Source: Halomonas sp. TA22 (GTDB lineage Bacteria; Pseudomonadota; Gammaproteobacteria; Pseudomonadales; Halomonadaceae). From it: 64,000 nt of DNA. This document shows, piece by piece, positions 31,177 through 39,091 of this stretch. A program made the translations under genes and the position numbers. Below the pieces are notes generated by a model, which was given only the letters and a program-made list of their open reading frames with translations, made no database searches and was not told the DNA's origin. Each line of letters opens with the position of its first letter. Position 1 is the stretch's first letter. Location of the stretch: the NCBI RefSeq assembly GCF_013009075.1, contig NZ_CP053108.1:3366517-3430516 (forward strand), written 5' to 3'.

Positions 31177-32635
31177 TATTTTCCCTTCCGCACTGCCGAG
31201 CCCTGCCAATGCTGGACTCGGCATGCGGCGTATTCGCCGTATCCACTTCGTCGGTATCGGTGGCGCCGGCATGTCCGGTATTGCCGAGGTGCTGGCCAAC
31301 CAGGGGTACGCCGTCAGTGGCAGTGACCTTCGCGAGTCGAGCGTGGTAAGGCACCTGCGCGGCTGCGGCATCGAGGTCGCCATCGGTCACGACGCCCGCC
31401 ATGTGACGCATGCCGATGTGGTGGTGGTATCGACGGCCGTGGATAGCGAGAATCCCGAGATCCGCTGGGCCCATGAGCATCGCATACCGGTGGTGCGGCG
31501 TGCCGAGATGCTTGCCGAGCTGATGCGCTTTCGCCACGGGATCGCCGTGGCCGGTACCCACGGCAAGACCACGACCACCAGCATCACCGCAACGCTGCTG
31601 GCCGAAGGCGGGTTCGACCCGACCTTCGTGATCGGTGGAAAGCTGACCAGTGCCGGCACCAACGCACGCCTGGGCGAAGGGGACTACTTGGTCGCCGAGG
31701 CCGACGAGTCGGATGCCTCCTTTCTCCATCTGCAGCCGATGGTCTCCATCGTCACCAATATCGATGCCGATCACATGTCCACCTATGGTGGCGACTTCGA
31801 GCGTCTGAAGAGTACCTTCATCGAGTTTCTGCACAACCTGCCGTTCTATGGGCTGGCGGTGCTGTGCATCGATGACGAGCATGTACGTGGACTGCTTGGG
31901 CAGATCCATCGTCAGTTCGTCACCTACGGGTTCAGCGAGGATGCCGACTACCGTCTGGCCGACTTCGTGCAGGAGGCCGGGGAGGTACGTTTCACTGCTC
32001 ACCGCCCGGATGCGCTGGCGCCGCTTGTGGTGCGGCTGGCGATGCCCGGACGTCACAATGCCCTGAACGCCATGGCAGCGATTGCCGTGGCCACCGATGC
32101 CGGTGTCAGCGACGAGGCGATCCTGCGCGGCCTGAGAGGATTTGCCGGCGTTGGTCGGCGTTTCCAAGTACATGGTCACTTCGCCACCCCCAAGGGCGAT
32201 GGCGAAGTGATGTTGGTCGACGATTACGGTCACCACCCCCGTGAGGTGGAGATGGTGATCAGGGCGGTGCGTGCCGGCTGGCCCGACCGCCGTCTGGTGA
32301 TGGTCTATCAGCCGCACCGCTATTCGCGTACCCGCGACCTCTATGAGGACTTCGTGCGCGTGCTCTCCGGTGTCGACATGCTGCTGCTGCTGGATGTCTA
32401 CAGTGCGGGTGAGGCGCCGATCGCCGGTGCCGAAGGGCGTACGCTGGCGGGCTCCATCCGGCAGCGCGGCAAGATCGATCCGCTGTTCGTGGAAGCCAAG
32501 GCCGAACTGCCGGCTCTGCTCTCCAGCGTATTGCGCCCCGGCGATATCCTGATTACCCAGGGGGCGGGGGACGTTGGCAGCATCGCCCTGCGCCTGGCCG
32601 ACAGCCACTTGCGCCTTGATGAGGTAGTGCTATGA
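31169..32635 (+). CDS. murC: UDP-MurNAc-L-alanine ligase
   Basis: A ligase adding L-Ala to UDP-MurNAc; '[23 protein letters not shown]' is the N-terminal UDP fold and '[11 protein letters not shown]' the ATP loop. The best start is uncertain. TTG 31169 overlaps the murG stop and yields 488 residues with an 18-residue lead-in, similar to the lead-in of E. coli MurC; ATG 31223 yields 470 residues and begins exactly at MRRIRR but has no clear ribosome site. I prefer TTG by homologue length. Confidence 0.93.
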   Translation: MSDIFPSALPSPANAGLGMRRIRRIHFVGIGGAGMSGIAEVLANQGYAVSGSDLRESSVVRHLRGCGIEVAIGHDARHVTHADVVVVSTAVDSENPEIRWAHEHRIPVVRRAEMLAELMRFRHGIAVAGTHGKTTTTSITATLLAEGGFDPTFVIGGKLTSAGTNARLGEGDYLVAEADESDASFLHLQPMVSIVTNIDADHMSTYGGDFERLKSTFIEFLHNLPFYGLAVLCIDDEHVRGLLGQIHRQFVTYGFSEDADYRLADFVQEAGEVRFTAHRPDALAPLVVRLAMPGRHNALNAMAAIAVATDAGVSDEAILRGLRGFAGVGRRFQVHGHFATPKGDGEVMLVDDYGHHPREVEMVIRAVRAGWPDRRLVMVYQPHRYSRTRDLYEDFVRVLSGVDMLLLLDVYSAGEAPIAGAEGRTLAGSIRQRGKIDPLFVEAKAELPALLSSVLRPGDILITQGAGDVGSIALRLADSHLRLDEVVL

Positions 32636-33585
32636 GTCATTTCGACAGCTCATCACCCCCGCTTGCCAGGCCCGCGGGTGAGTATGGTCGCGTGGTGCTG
32701 CTTTACGGTGGCAGTTCCGCCGAGCGTGAGGTGTCGCTGGCGAGTGGTGCGGCTGTACTGGCGGCTCTTCAGCGAAGCGGCCTCGACGTGCACGGCTACG
32801 ATCTGGCCGAGGGTGGCCTGGCCGGGCTTGAGGCGCTGGCGCCGGATCGTGTGTTCATCGCCATGCATGGGCGGGGCGGGGAGGATGGCACGCTGCAGGG
32901 GGCACTTGAGCTGTTGGGCGTTCCTTATACTGGCAGTGGCGTGCTGGCCTCCTCGCTGGGTATGGACAAGCAGCGTACCAAACTGCTGTGGCAGGCGATG
33001 GGGCTGCCGACACCCGAGAGCGTGACCCTCGATGCCCAGGCGGACTGGGCGGCCGTGTGCGATGAGTTGGGCTTGCCGCTGATCGTCAAGCCCGTGCATG
33101 AAGGCTCGACCCTCGGCATCAGTATCGTCGATAGTCGCGAAGCACTTGAGGCTGCCTATCACGAGGCAGCGCGCTTCGATGCTCAGGTCATGGCCGAGCG
33201 CTTCATCGAGGGCCCGGAGTATACCGTGTCGCTGCTCGACGGCTGCGTATTGCCGCCGATCCGGGTGGAAGTGCCCAGCGGCTTTTACGATTACGAGGCG
33301 AAATACCACTCCAACGAAACCCTCTACCATCTTCCCAGCGGGCTCTCCGAGCAGGACGAAACGGCGCTAGGTGAGCTCTGTCAACGCGCCTTCGAGGCGA
33401 TCGGTGGCGAGGGGTGGGGGCGTGTCGATGTGATGCGCGATGCACAAGGACGCTTCTGGCTGCTTGAAGTGAATACCTCGCCAGGCATGACGGACCATAG
33501 CCTGGTGCCGCAATCCGCCGCCTATGCCGGGCTCGATTTCGATGCGCTGGTACTGCGCATTCTCGACACCACCCTGGAGCGCTGA
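32632..33585 (+). CDS. ddlB: D-alanine-D-alanine ligase B
   Basis: A 317-residue ATP-grasp enzyme making the D-Ala-D-Ala dipeptide used by MurF. '[19 protein letters not shown]' (about residues 20-38), the ATP-lid region '[14 protein letters not shown]' and '[15 protein letters not shown]' (near 284-298, metal ligands and substrate clamp) are all present. It overlaps murC by four bases and precedes ftsQ, the usual DdlB position. Confidence 0.97.
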   Translation: MSHFDSSSPPLARPAGEYGRVVLLYGGSSAEREVSLASGAAVLAALQRSGLDVHGYDLAEGGLAGLEALAPDRVFIAMHGRGGEDGTLQGALELLGVPYTGSGVLASSLGMDKQRTKLLWQAMGLPTPESVTLDAQADWAAVCDELGLPLIVKPVHEGSTLGISIVDSREALEAAYHEAARFDAQVMAERFIEGPEYTVSLLDGCVLPPIRVEVPSGFYDYEAKYHSNETLYHLPSGLSEQDETALGELCQRAFEAIGGEGWGRVDVMRDAQGRFWLLEVNTSPGMTDHSLVPQSAAYAGLDFDALVLRILDTTLER

Positions 33586-33590
33586 ACGGC

Positions 33591-34319
33591 ATGAGCGGCA
33601 AGCGTGGCTCTCTGGTTGGCCTGATTCTGTTCGTGGTGTTGATGGGGGCAGGAGGCAAGGCGCTCTGGCTGTGGCTGGACCGACCCATCGAGCGGGTATC
33701 GATCAGTGGCGAGTTCACATACGTGAGTGCGGCCTACCTTCGCGAAGAGCTCTCTCCGCTGATTCAGGGGCAGACCTGGCTCTCCGTCGACCTGGGCGAT
33801 CTGCGCCAGCGTGCACGCGAGATCAGTTGGCTCTCCGAAGTCACGGTATCGCGGGAGTGGCCCAATTCGCTCTCCTTCGAATTGGCCGAACAGATTCCGG
33901 CGGCGCGCTGGAACGACGAATTCCTGATCAATCCGGATGGAGAGCCCTTTGCCATCGGGCCGGTAACGATGCCCGAAGGCTTGGCGGATCTGGCGGGGCC
34001 GGCGGGCAGCGGTCCCGAAGTGCTGGCTTATTTCGACCATCTCTCCCGGCGTCTTTCGACGCTTGGCCTGGATATCACGCAGCTCAGGCTCGAGGCCCGC
34101 GGCGCCTGGCGTTTACAATTGAACGATGGCGCTTGGGTCATGCTGGGACGCAATGATCGTGAGGCACGTTTATCGCGCTTGAGCGCTGCCTGGCAACGTC
34201 AATTGGGTGCGCAGGCATCCTATATACGCTACATCGATTTGCGTTATCCGAATGGAGTGGCCGTTGCCTGGCATGGCGAAACGGATGCCGGCGAATCGGA
34301 GGAGCCGGAAAATACCTGA
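33591..34319 (+). CDS. ftsQ: Cell division protein FtsQ
   Basis: A 242-residue bitopic division protein: short cytoplasmic segment, transmembrane helix (about residues 7-26), a POTRA domain beginning 'IERVSISGEFTYVSAAYLREEL' (about 36-57) and the beta domain, with 'SWLSEVTVSREWPNSLSFELAEQIPAARW'-type FtsQ core. It scaffolds FtsL and FtsB. It lies six bases after ddlB and is the last gene before an AT-rich gap. Confidence 0.95.
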   Translation: MSGKRGSLVGLILFVVLMGAGGKALWLWLDRPIERVSISGEFTYVSAAYLREELSPLIQGQTWLSVDLGDLRQRAREISWLSEVTVSREWPNSLSFELAEQIPAARWNDEFLINPDGEPFAIGPVTMPEGLADLAGPAGSGPEVLAYFDHLSRRLSTLGLDITQLRLEARGAWRLQLNDGAWVMLGRNDREARLSRLSAAWQRQLGAQASYIRYIDLRYPNGVAVAWHGETDAGESEEPENT

Positions 34320-34514
34320 CAACGTTAATTGCTGATTATCACAAATGGCATGCGAGGGGTATTTCTTTTGGTTAAAAAGGCCCGTATTCTTTGTGCTGTT
34401 TTAGGCTTGTCCTCCCGAACAAGCAAAGTAGTTCCTATAAGTGGGCCAAGTTTCTTATCTCGCCCTTATAAAGGACTCTCAAATACGGATAAGATTGAGG
34501 AGTGATCCCGACCC
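34320..34514 (+). promoter_or_regulatory. AT-rich ftsA upstream region with promoter-like boxes
   Basis: This is the only sizeable gap inside the dcw cluster (195 bases) and it is visibly AT-richer than its surroundings. It contains -10-like boxes TATTCT (34385-34390, weak TTTCTT 17 bases upstream) and TATAAA (34467-34472), and a small hairpin GCTTGT/ACAAGC (34405-34410 with 34419-34424). GAGGAG (34497-34502) serves ftsA. A separate ftsAZ promoter here fits the need for high FtsZ levels; exact start sites cannot be read. Confidence 0.5.
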
Positions 34515-35804
34515 ATGGCAGTACAATCCAACGCTTCCAATATGGTAGTCGGGCTGGATATCGGAACATCCAAGGTCGTGGCGATCGTTGGGCAGGCTAC
34601 CGATGATGGTGGAATAGAAATTGCCGGTATCGGTTCACACCCTTCGCGTGGCATGAAAAAAGGTGTCGTCATCAATATCGAGTCCACCGTGCAGTCAATT
34701 CAGCGCGCCGTGGAAGAAGCCGAATTGATGGCGGGTTGCGATATTCATTCGGTCTATGTCGGCATCGCCGGCAGCCATATCAGCTCTATGAACTCCGATG
34801 GCGTAGTTGCTATAAAAGAGCGTGAAGTGACGCCATCGGATATCGATCGAGTCATCGACTCTGCTCGTGCTCGTGCCATTTCCGAAGGGCAACGGGTGCT
34901 GCATGTATTGCCGCAGGAGTTCGCCATCGACAAGCAGGAGGGGATTCGTGAGCCCTTGGGCATGTCGGGCGTTCGACTGGAGGCGCGCGTACACCTGGTC
35001 ACGGCAGCGCTCAATGCTGTACAAAATATAGAGAAATGCGTACGTCGTTGCGGGCTCGAAGTGGATGCCATCATTCTTGAGCAGCTCGCCTCGAGCCACG
35101 CCGTACTGACCGAAGACGAGCGCGAGCTCGGCGTATGCATGGTCGATATCGGTGGTGGCACGACGGACATTGCCGTGTTCACCGAGGGGGCAATCCGCCA
35201 TACGGCGGTGATACCGATTGCCGGCGACCAGGTCACCAACGATATCGCCATGGCATTACGTACGCCGACCCAGTACGCTGAGGAGATCAAGGTCAAGTAT
35301 GCCTGCGCCCTGACGCAACTAGCGTCGAGCGATGAAATGATCAAGGTGCCCAGTGTCGGCGAGCGTCCCGCTCGCGATCTGTCACGACAGTCGCTGGCCG
35401 AGGTGGTGGAGCCGCGCTACGAGGAGCTTTTCACACTGATTCGCGAGGAGCTGCGTCGTAGCGGCTATGAGGATCTGGTCGCTGCCGGGGTCGTGCTGAC
35501 CGGTGGCACCTCGCGGATGGAGGGTGTGGTCGAGCTGGCTGAGGAAATTTTTCACATGCCGGTACGTATCGCCAGCCCGCAAAACGTCAGGGGGCTAGCC
35601 GACGTGGTGCGTAACCCGATTTATTCTACGGGGGTCGGTTTGCTACATTACGGTATGCGTGACGCCAGGAACAGTCATGGCCTCCAGGGACCTGGGCGAG
35701 TAGTGTTGCCCCCGCCCAGAAAGGAGGACATCTCCCGGCGCAGCTTCAAGGACGGTTTTCCGGCACTGGACAAGATCAAGGGCTGGTTCAAAGGAAATTT
35801 CTGA
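34515..35804 (+). CDS. ftsA: Cell division protein FtsA
   Basis: A 429-residue actin-fold ATPase tethering FtsZ to the membrane. Phosphate-1 'VVGLDIGTSKVVAIVG' (about residues 11-26), the inserted 1C domain, phosphate-2 'VDIGGGTTDIAVF' (about 210) and 'VLTGGTSRMEGV' (about 325) are present. The C-terminal amphipathic helix 'LDKIKGWFKGNF' is the membrane-targeting peptide. It precedes ftsZ by 33 bases. Confidence 0.98.
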   Translation: MAVQSNASNMVVGLDIGTSKVVAIVGQATDDGGIEIAGIGSHPSRGMKKGVVINIESTVQSIQRAVEEAELMAGCDIHSVYVGIAGSHISSMNSDGVVAIKEREVTPSDIDRVIDSARARAISEGQRVLHVLPQEFAIDKQEGIREPLGMSGVRLEARVHLVTAALNAVQNIEKCVRRCGLEVDAIILEQLASSHAVLTEDERELGVCMVDIGGGTTDIAVFTEGAIRHTAVIPIAGDQVTNDIAMALRTPTQYAEEIKVKYACALTQLASSDEMIKVPSVGERPARDLSRQSLAEVVEPRYEELFTLIREELRRSGYEDLVAAGVVLTGGTSRMEGVVELAEEIFHMPVRIASPQNVRGLADVVRNPIYSTGVGLLHYGMRDARNSHGLQGPGRVVLPPPRKEDISRRSFKDGFPALDKIKGWFKGNF

Positions 35805-35837
35805 CACGGGCCGCATGCGGTCCAGGAGATGGGGCTT

Positions 35838-37007
35838 ATGTTCGAACTGGTAGATAACGCACCCTCAAGCAGTGCCATCATCAAGGTGATCGGTGTCGGC
35901 GGCGGCGGCGGCAACGCGGTCAACCACATGGTCGAGAGCAAGATCGAGGGCGTGGAATTCATCTGCGCCAATACCGATGCTCAGGCGCTCAAGCGGGTGT
36001 CCGCCAAGACCGTCCTACAGCTGGGCGGCGAGATCACCAAGGGATTGGGGGCGGGTGCCAATCCTGAAGTGGGTCGCCAGGCGGCAATGGAAGATCGCGA
36101 TCGCATTGCCGAGCTGATCGAGGGGGCCGACATGGTCTTCATCACCGCTGGCATGGGCGGGGGCACCGGCACGGGTGGTGCGCCGGTAGTGGCTCAGATC
36201 GCCAAGGAGCTGGGTATCCTGACCGTGGCCGTGGTCACGCGTCCGTTCCCCTTCGAAGGGCCCAAGCGCATGCGGGCGGCCGAAGAGGGGATGAAGGAGC
36301 TCTCGCAGTACGTCGACTCTCTGATCACCATTCCCAATGAGAAGCTGCTTGCCGTGCTTGGCAAGAACGCCAGCTTGTTGACTGCCTTCAGTGCCGCCAA
36401 TGACGTATTGCTGGGTGCGGTGCAGGGGATTGCCGAGCTGATCACCAGCCCGGGCATCATCAACGTCGACTTTGCCGACGTGCGTACCGTGATGTCCGAA
36501 ATGGGCATGGCGATGATGGGCACTGGCGGCGCCACGGGCGAGAACCGCGCTCGTGAGGCGGCCGAGAAAGCGATTCGCAGCCCGCTGCTGGAAGACATCG
36601 ATCTTCACGGCGCCCGCGGTATTCTCGTTAACATCACTGCCGGTCCGGACCTCTCCATCGGAGAGTTCAACGATGTGGGGGCTACCGTCCAAGAGTTCGC
36701 ATCGCAAGATGCCACCATCGTGGTGGGAACTTCCATCGATATGGAGATGTCCGACGAACTGCGCGTCACCGTGGTTGCCGCTGGCCTTCAGGGGCGCCAG
36801 GAGAAAGCCGCACCGCGCGAAACGGCGGCGGTTCGACCCGAGTCGACGGATTATCGCAAGCTGCAACAGCAGCCCGCAGTGATTCGTCAGCAGGCATCCA
36901 AAGCGGAGCAGGAGTCGGCTGCCAAGGCGCGCGCCGACAAGCGCAAGTCTCAAGAGCTTGACGATTATCTCGATATCCCCGCGTTCCTGCGCCGACAGGC
37001 CGATTAG
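35838..37007 (+). CDS. ftsZ: Cell division GTPase FtsZ
   Basis: A 389-residue tubulin homologue that forms the Z-ring. '[13 protein letters not shown]' (about residues 18-30), tubulin signature '[18 protein letters not shown]' (about 105-122) and T7 loop '[15 protein letters not shown]' are present. The C-terminal linker is short, and the tail '[16 protein letters not shown]' binds FtsA and ZipA. The AGGAG at 35823-35827 abuts ATG 35829, so the second ATG at 35838 (nine bases away, 'MFELVDN') is the better start. Confidence 0.97.
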   Translation: MFELVDNAPSSSAIIKVIGVGGGGGNAVNHMVESKIEGVEFICANTDAQALKRVSAKTVLQLGGEITKGLGAGANPEVGRQAAMEDRDRIAELIEGADMVFITAGMGGGTGTGGAPVVAQIAKELGILTVAVVTRPFPFEGPKRMRAAEEGMKELSQYVDSLITIPNEKLLAVLGKNASLLTAFSAANDVLLGAVQGIAELITSPGIINVDFADVRTVMSEMGMAMMGTGGATGENRAREAAEKAIRSPLLEDIDLHGARGILVNITAGPDLSIGEFNDVGATVQEFASQDATIVVGTSIDMEMSDELRVTVVAAGLQGRQEKAAPRETAAVRPESTDYRKLQQQPAVIRQQASKAEQESAAKARADKRKSQELDDYLDIPAFLRRQAD

Positions 37008-37045
37008 GCTTGCTATTGTCAGAAGTAAGTAGCCGGGGATTTTTT

Positions 37046-37074
37046 TTGTTAAAGCGCGAGTTCACTGTTATAGT
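37046..37074 (+). promoter_or_regulatory. lpxC promoter
   Basis: TTGTTA (37046-37051), exactly 17 bases, TATAGT (37069-37074), 40 bases before the lpxC ATG. It lies just after a nine-base T-run that follows ftsZ. Both hexamers match consensus at four or more positions. Confidence 0.75.
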
Positions 37075-37078
37075 GAAC
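37060..37078. promoter_or_regulatory. Perfect palindrome over the lpxC -10 (possible operator)
   Basis: GTTCACT-GTTAT-AGTGAAC is a perfect seven-base inverted repeat that covers the whole -10 box. A second, overlapping repeat CACTGTT (37063-37069) / AACAGTG (37076-37082) uses some of the same bases. The symmetric form and position suit a dimeric repressor site; the protein is unknown. Confidence 0.5.
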
Positions 37079-37114
37079 AGTGTTTGATAACTAATGACGG
37101 CCTGGCTACTGCCC

Positions 37115-38026
37115 ATGATTAGACAACGTACTCTCAAGAACACGATCCGTGCCACAGGTGTAGGCCTGCACTCTGGCGAGAAGGTCTATCTGACGCTTCG
37201 CCCGGCACCGGTCAATACTGGCATCATGTTCGTGCGTACCGACCTGGAGCCGCAGGTGACGATTGCCGCTCGCGCCGAGAATGTGACGGACACCATGATG
37301 TGTACGGCGCTCTCTCAGAATGGCGCCAAGGTGGCGACGGTCGAGCACCTCATGTCCGCCTTCGCGGGGCTGGGCATTGACAATGCGTTTGTCGACGTCA
37401 GCGCTCCTGAAGTGCCGATCATGGATGGTAGTGCCAGCCCTTTCGTCTTCTTGATCCAGTCGGCGGGCATCGATGAACAGGAAGCCGCCAAGAAGTTCAT
37501 TCGCATCAAGCGCGAAATCGTGGTGCGTGAGGGTGACAAGGAGGCGATGTTCCTCCCTCACAATGGCTTCAAGGTTTCCTTTGCGATCGACTTCGATCAT
37601 CCTGTCAGTGAGCTTCGTCAGCAAATGACGGTAGTCGACTTTTCCACTACTTCCTTCGTCAAGGAGGTGTCGCGGGCGCGTACCTTCGGCTTCATGCGCG
37701 ACTTGGAGCTTCTTCGTTCTCAGAATCGGGCATTGGGCGGCAGTCTCGACAATGCCATCGTGGTGGACGACTACCGTATCCTCAACGAGGGCGGGCTTCG
37801 CTACGACGATGAGTTCGTCAAGCACAAGGTACTTGATGCCATTGGCGATCTCTACCAGCTCGGCTACAGCTTGATCGGCGAATTCCGTGGTATCAAATCC
37901 GGTCATGCGCTCAACAATCAATTGTGTCGCGCAATGTTAGCCCAGCCAGAGTGCTTCGAAATTGTGACCTTCGAGGACGAAGCGCAGCGCTCGCCGATCT
38001 CCTACGCTGCACCGGCCATGGCGTAA
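37115..38026 (+). CDS. lpxC: LpxC, UDP-3-O-acyl-GlcNAc deacetylase
   Basis: A 303-residue zinc deacetylase, the committed step of lipid A synthesis. It begins '[21 protein letters not shown]', like E. coli LpxC, so ATG 37115 is chosen over 37094. The zinc ligands are in '[12 protein letters not shown]' (His near 79) and '[15 protein letters not shown]' (His/Asp near 238-242). It has its own promoter after ftsZ. In E. coli LpxC level is set by FtsH proteolysis; the C-terminal tail here ends '[10 protein letters not shown]', hydrophobic and Ala-rich, compatible with tail-dependent degradation, but this is inference. Confidence 0.97.
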   Translation: MIRQRTLKNTIRATGVGLHSGEKVYLTLRPAPVNTGIMFVRTDLEPQVTIAARAENVTDTMMCTALSQNGAKVATVEHLMSAFAGLGIDNAFVDVSAPEVPIMDGSASPFVFLIQSAGIDEQEAAKKFIRIKREIVVREGDKEAMFLPHNGFKVSFAIDFDHPVSELRQQMTVVDFSTTSFVKEVSRARTFGFMRDLELLRSQNRALGGSLDNAIVVDDYRILNEGGLRYDDEFVKHKVLDAIGDLYQLGYSLIGEFRGIKSGHALNNQLCRAMLAQPECFEIVTFEDEAQRSPISYAAPAMA

Positions 38027-38057
38027 GCCCGGCGATCACTCAAGCCGTCAAACATTG

Positions 38058-38086
38058 ACGCCGTCTCCTCCGCGAGACGGCGTTTC
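38058..38086. terminator. Terminator between lpxC and dciA
   Basis: A ten-base perfect stem ACGCCGTCTC / GAGACGGCGT with a six-base loop, then TTCTCGTT. It lies between the convergent lpxC and dciA genes and probably ends the dcw/lpxC transcripts. Confidence 0.7.
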
Positions 38087-38117
38087 TCGTTCAGGGCATG
38101 AACACTGCAGGATGCCG

Positions 38118-38579
38118 TTACTGCTGGCGCTGGGCGTGTGCGGCGAGACGCTGCAGGGCCTGCTTGAGGCGCGGGTTCTCGGTGTCGTCGGCGCAGAGTG
38201 AAATCTCGTCGGCGGCACTTGGCGACAGTTGGCGTGTCTGGCGCGGTAGGGCCTTGTGCGGACGAATTGGCCTCACCTTTAGCGTGAATCCCAGTACCGC
38301 CTCGAATTCGGGCAGACGGCGCAGCAGGGTCAGCAGCCGTGGCTGTTCGTAGCGCAGCCAGGTGAGCCAGACCGCGCGGTCGGTGATCAGGGTCAGCTTG
38401 CCTTGGCGGTATCCACCGACAAAGACATGCGGGCGCACCTCTTCAGGTAGGTGGTAACGCAACTCCTGCTGGGCATGATCGATGAGACTGGCCATGCGCA
38501 TCAACCCGCCCAACTCGCCGTTACCGGAAAGCAGTCGGGTCACGGGCTGGGCGCGGAAACGCTTAACCTTTATACTCAT
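38118..38579 (-). CDS. dciA: DciA (DUF721), DnaB-helicase loader-type protein
   Basis: A 153-residue DUF721 protein with the KH-like core 'HVFVGGYRQGKLTLITDRAVWLTWLRYEQPRLLTLL' spread over about residues 50-87 and a basic N-terminus ('MSIKVKRFRAQPVTRLL'). DciA is the ancestral operator of the replicative helicase DnaB in bacteria lacking DnaC. Its position beside secA matches pseudomonads. It is divergent from the small gene upstream of secA, and the two share a 65-base intergenic region. Confidence 0.88.
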   Translation of the reverse strand: MSIKVKRFRAQPVTRLLSGNGELGGLMRMASLIDHAQQELRYHLPEEVRPHVFVGGYRQGKLTLITDRAVWLTWLRYEQPRLLTLLRRLPEFEAVLGFTLKVRPIRPHKALPRQTRQLSPSAADEISLCADDTENPRLKQALQRLAAHAQRQQ

Positions 38580-38644
38580 GGGCTTGCACTTTGATCAATT
38601 GACGGTAGCGCGCAATCTATCATGCCCCGGAGTTCACCAACAGC

Positions 38645-39016
38645 ATGAGCCAAGCAGGCCCGGAGTCGATGCTCACCCCCCATGGTGCTGGCGTTCAAGC
38701 GTCCCGCCACCGCGTGCGCGCACGCTGGTGGCTGGCGGGGCTGCTGGTGGGTTGCCTGTTGCCGGCAGGGCTTGCTCAGAGCGACGCCGTGCGCCTGGTC
38801 AACCGGGTGGTCCAGATCTGCTGGCTGGTACCCGAGACGATTCGTGCCGAGAGTCGACGCCTGGCGCGGCGCTGCCGCTGGCAGCCCCGACGTCGCCATG
38901 GCGCGGATCATAGGCGACGCCTGATCCGCATTGCTAGTCCCCCGCCGTCTTTCTGTGCCGGCCTCGATGTGCTGACGCGACGTGGCCCTCCCGCCATCCT
39001 ACGCAATTTCGCCTAG
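38645..39016 (+). CDS. Small signal-sequence protein before secA; candidate Sec-monitoring arrest peptide
   Basis: An unrecognised 123-residue protein. N-terminal part: basic region 'RHRVRAR' (residues 21-27), hydrophobic core 'WWLAGLLVGCLLPAGLA' (28-44) and a plausible cleavage near AGLA/Q. The middle is very Arg-rich (about 65-95). The end is 'LTRRGPPAILRNFA', with Arg113-Gly114-Pro115-Pro116 seven residues before the stop. It lies 75 bases upstream of secA on the same strand, with no terminator between. Enteric SecM has the same layout (signal sequence, C-terminal RAGP stall motif, next to secA), but there is no other similarity. An alternative start is Met9 (38669). GGAG lies about 12 bases before the first ATG. 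That this is a real gene is likely; the arrest function is inference. Confidence 0.6.
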   Translation: MSQAGPESMLTPHGAGVQASRHRVRARWWLAGLLVGCLLPAGLAQSDAVRLVNRVVQICWLVPETIRAESRRLARRCRWQPRRRHGADHRRRLIRIASPPPSFCAGLDVLTRRGPPAILRNFA

Positions 39017-39091
39017 CCGCCCATCGGGCGCCGGTTAGTCGTGTTCGCGACTCTCCGCTTCGTTTTGGCAACAGCACATAGTGGACTTTTC

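Noticed and set aside
30830-32608. A 592-codon minus-strand frame opposite murC
   Set aside because: Shadow of murC with no domain and no ribosome site; low-complexity His/Gly/Gln content typical of antisense frames.
38576-38911. Minus-strand 111-codon frame opposite the secA-leader gene
   Set aside because: It would overlap the dciA start region, lacks a ribosome site, and the plus-strand frame has a signal sequence and a better context.
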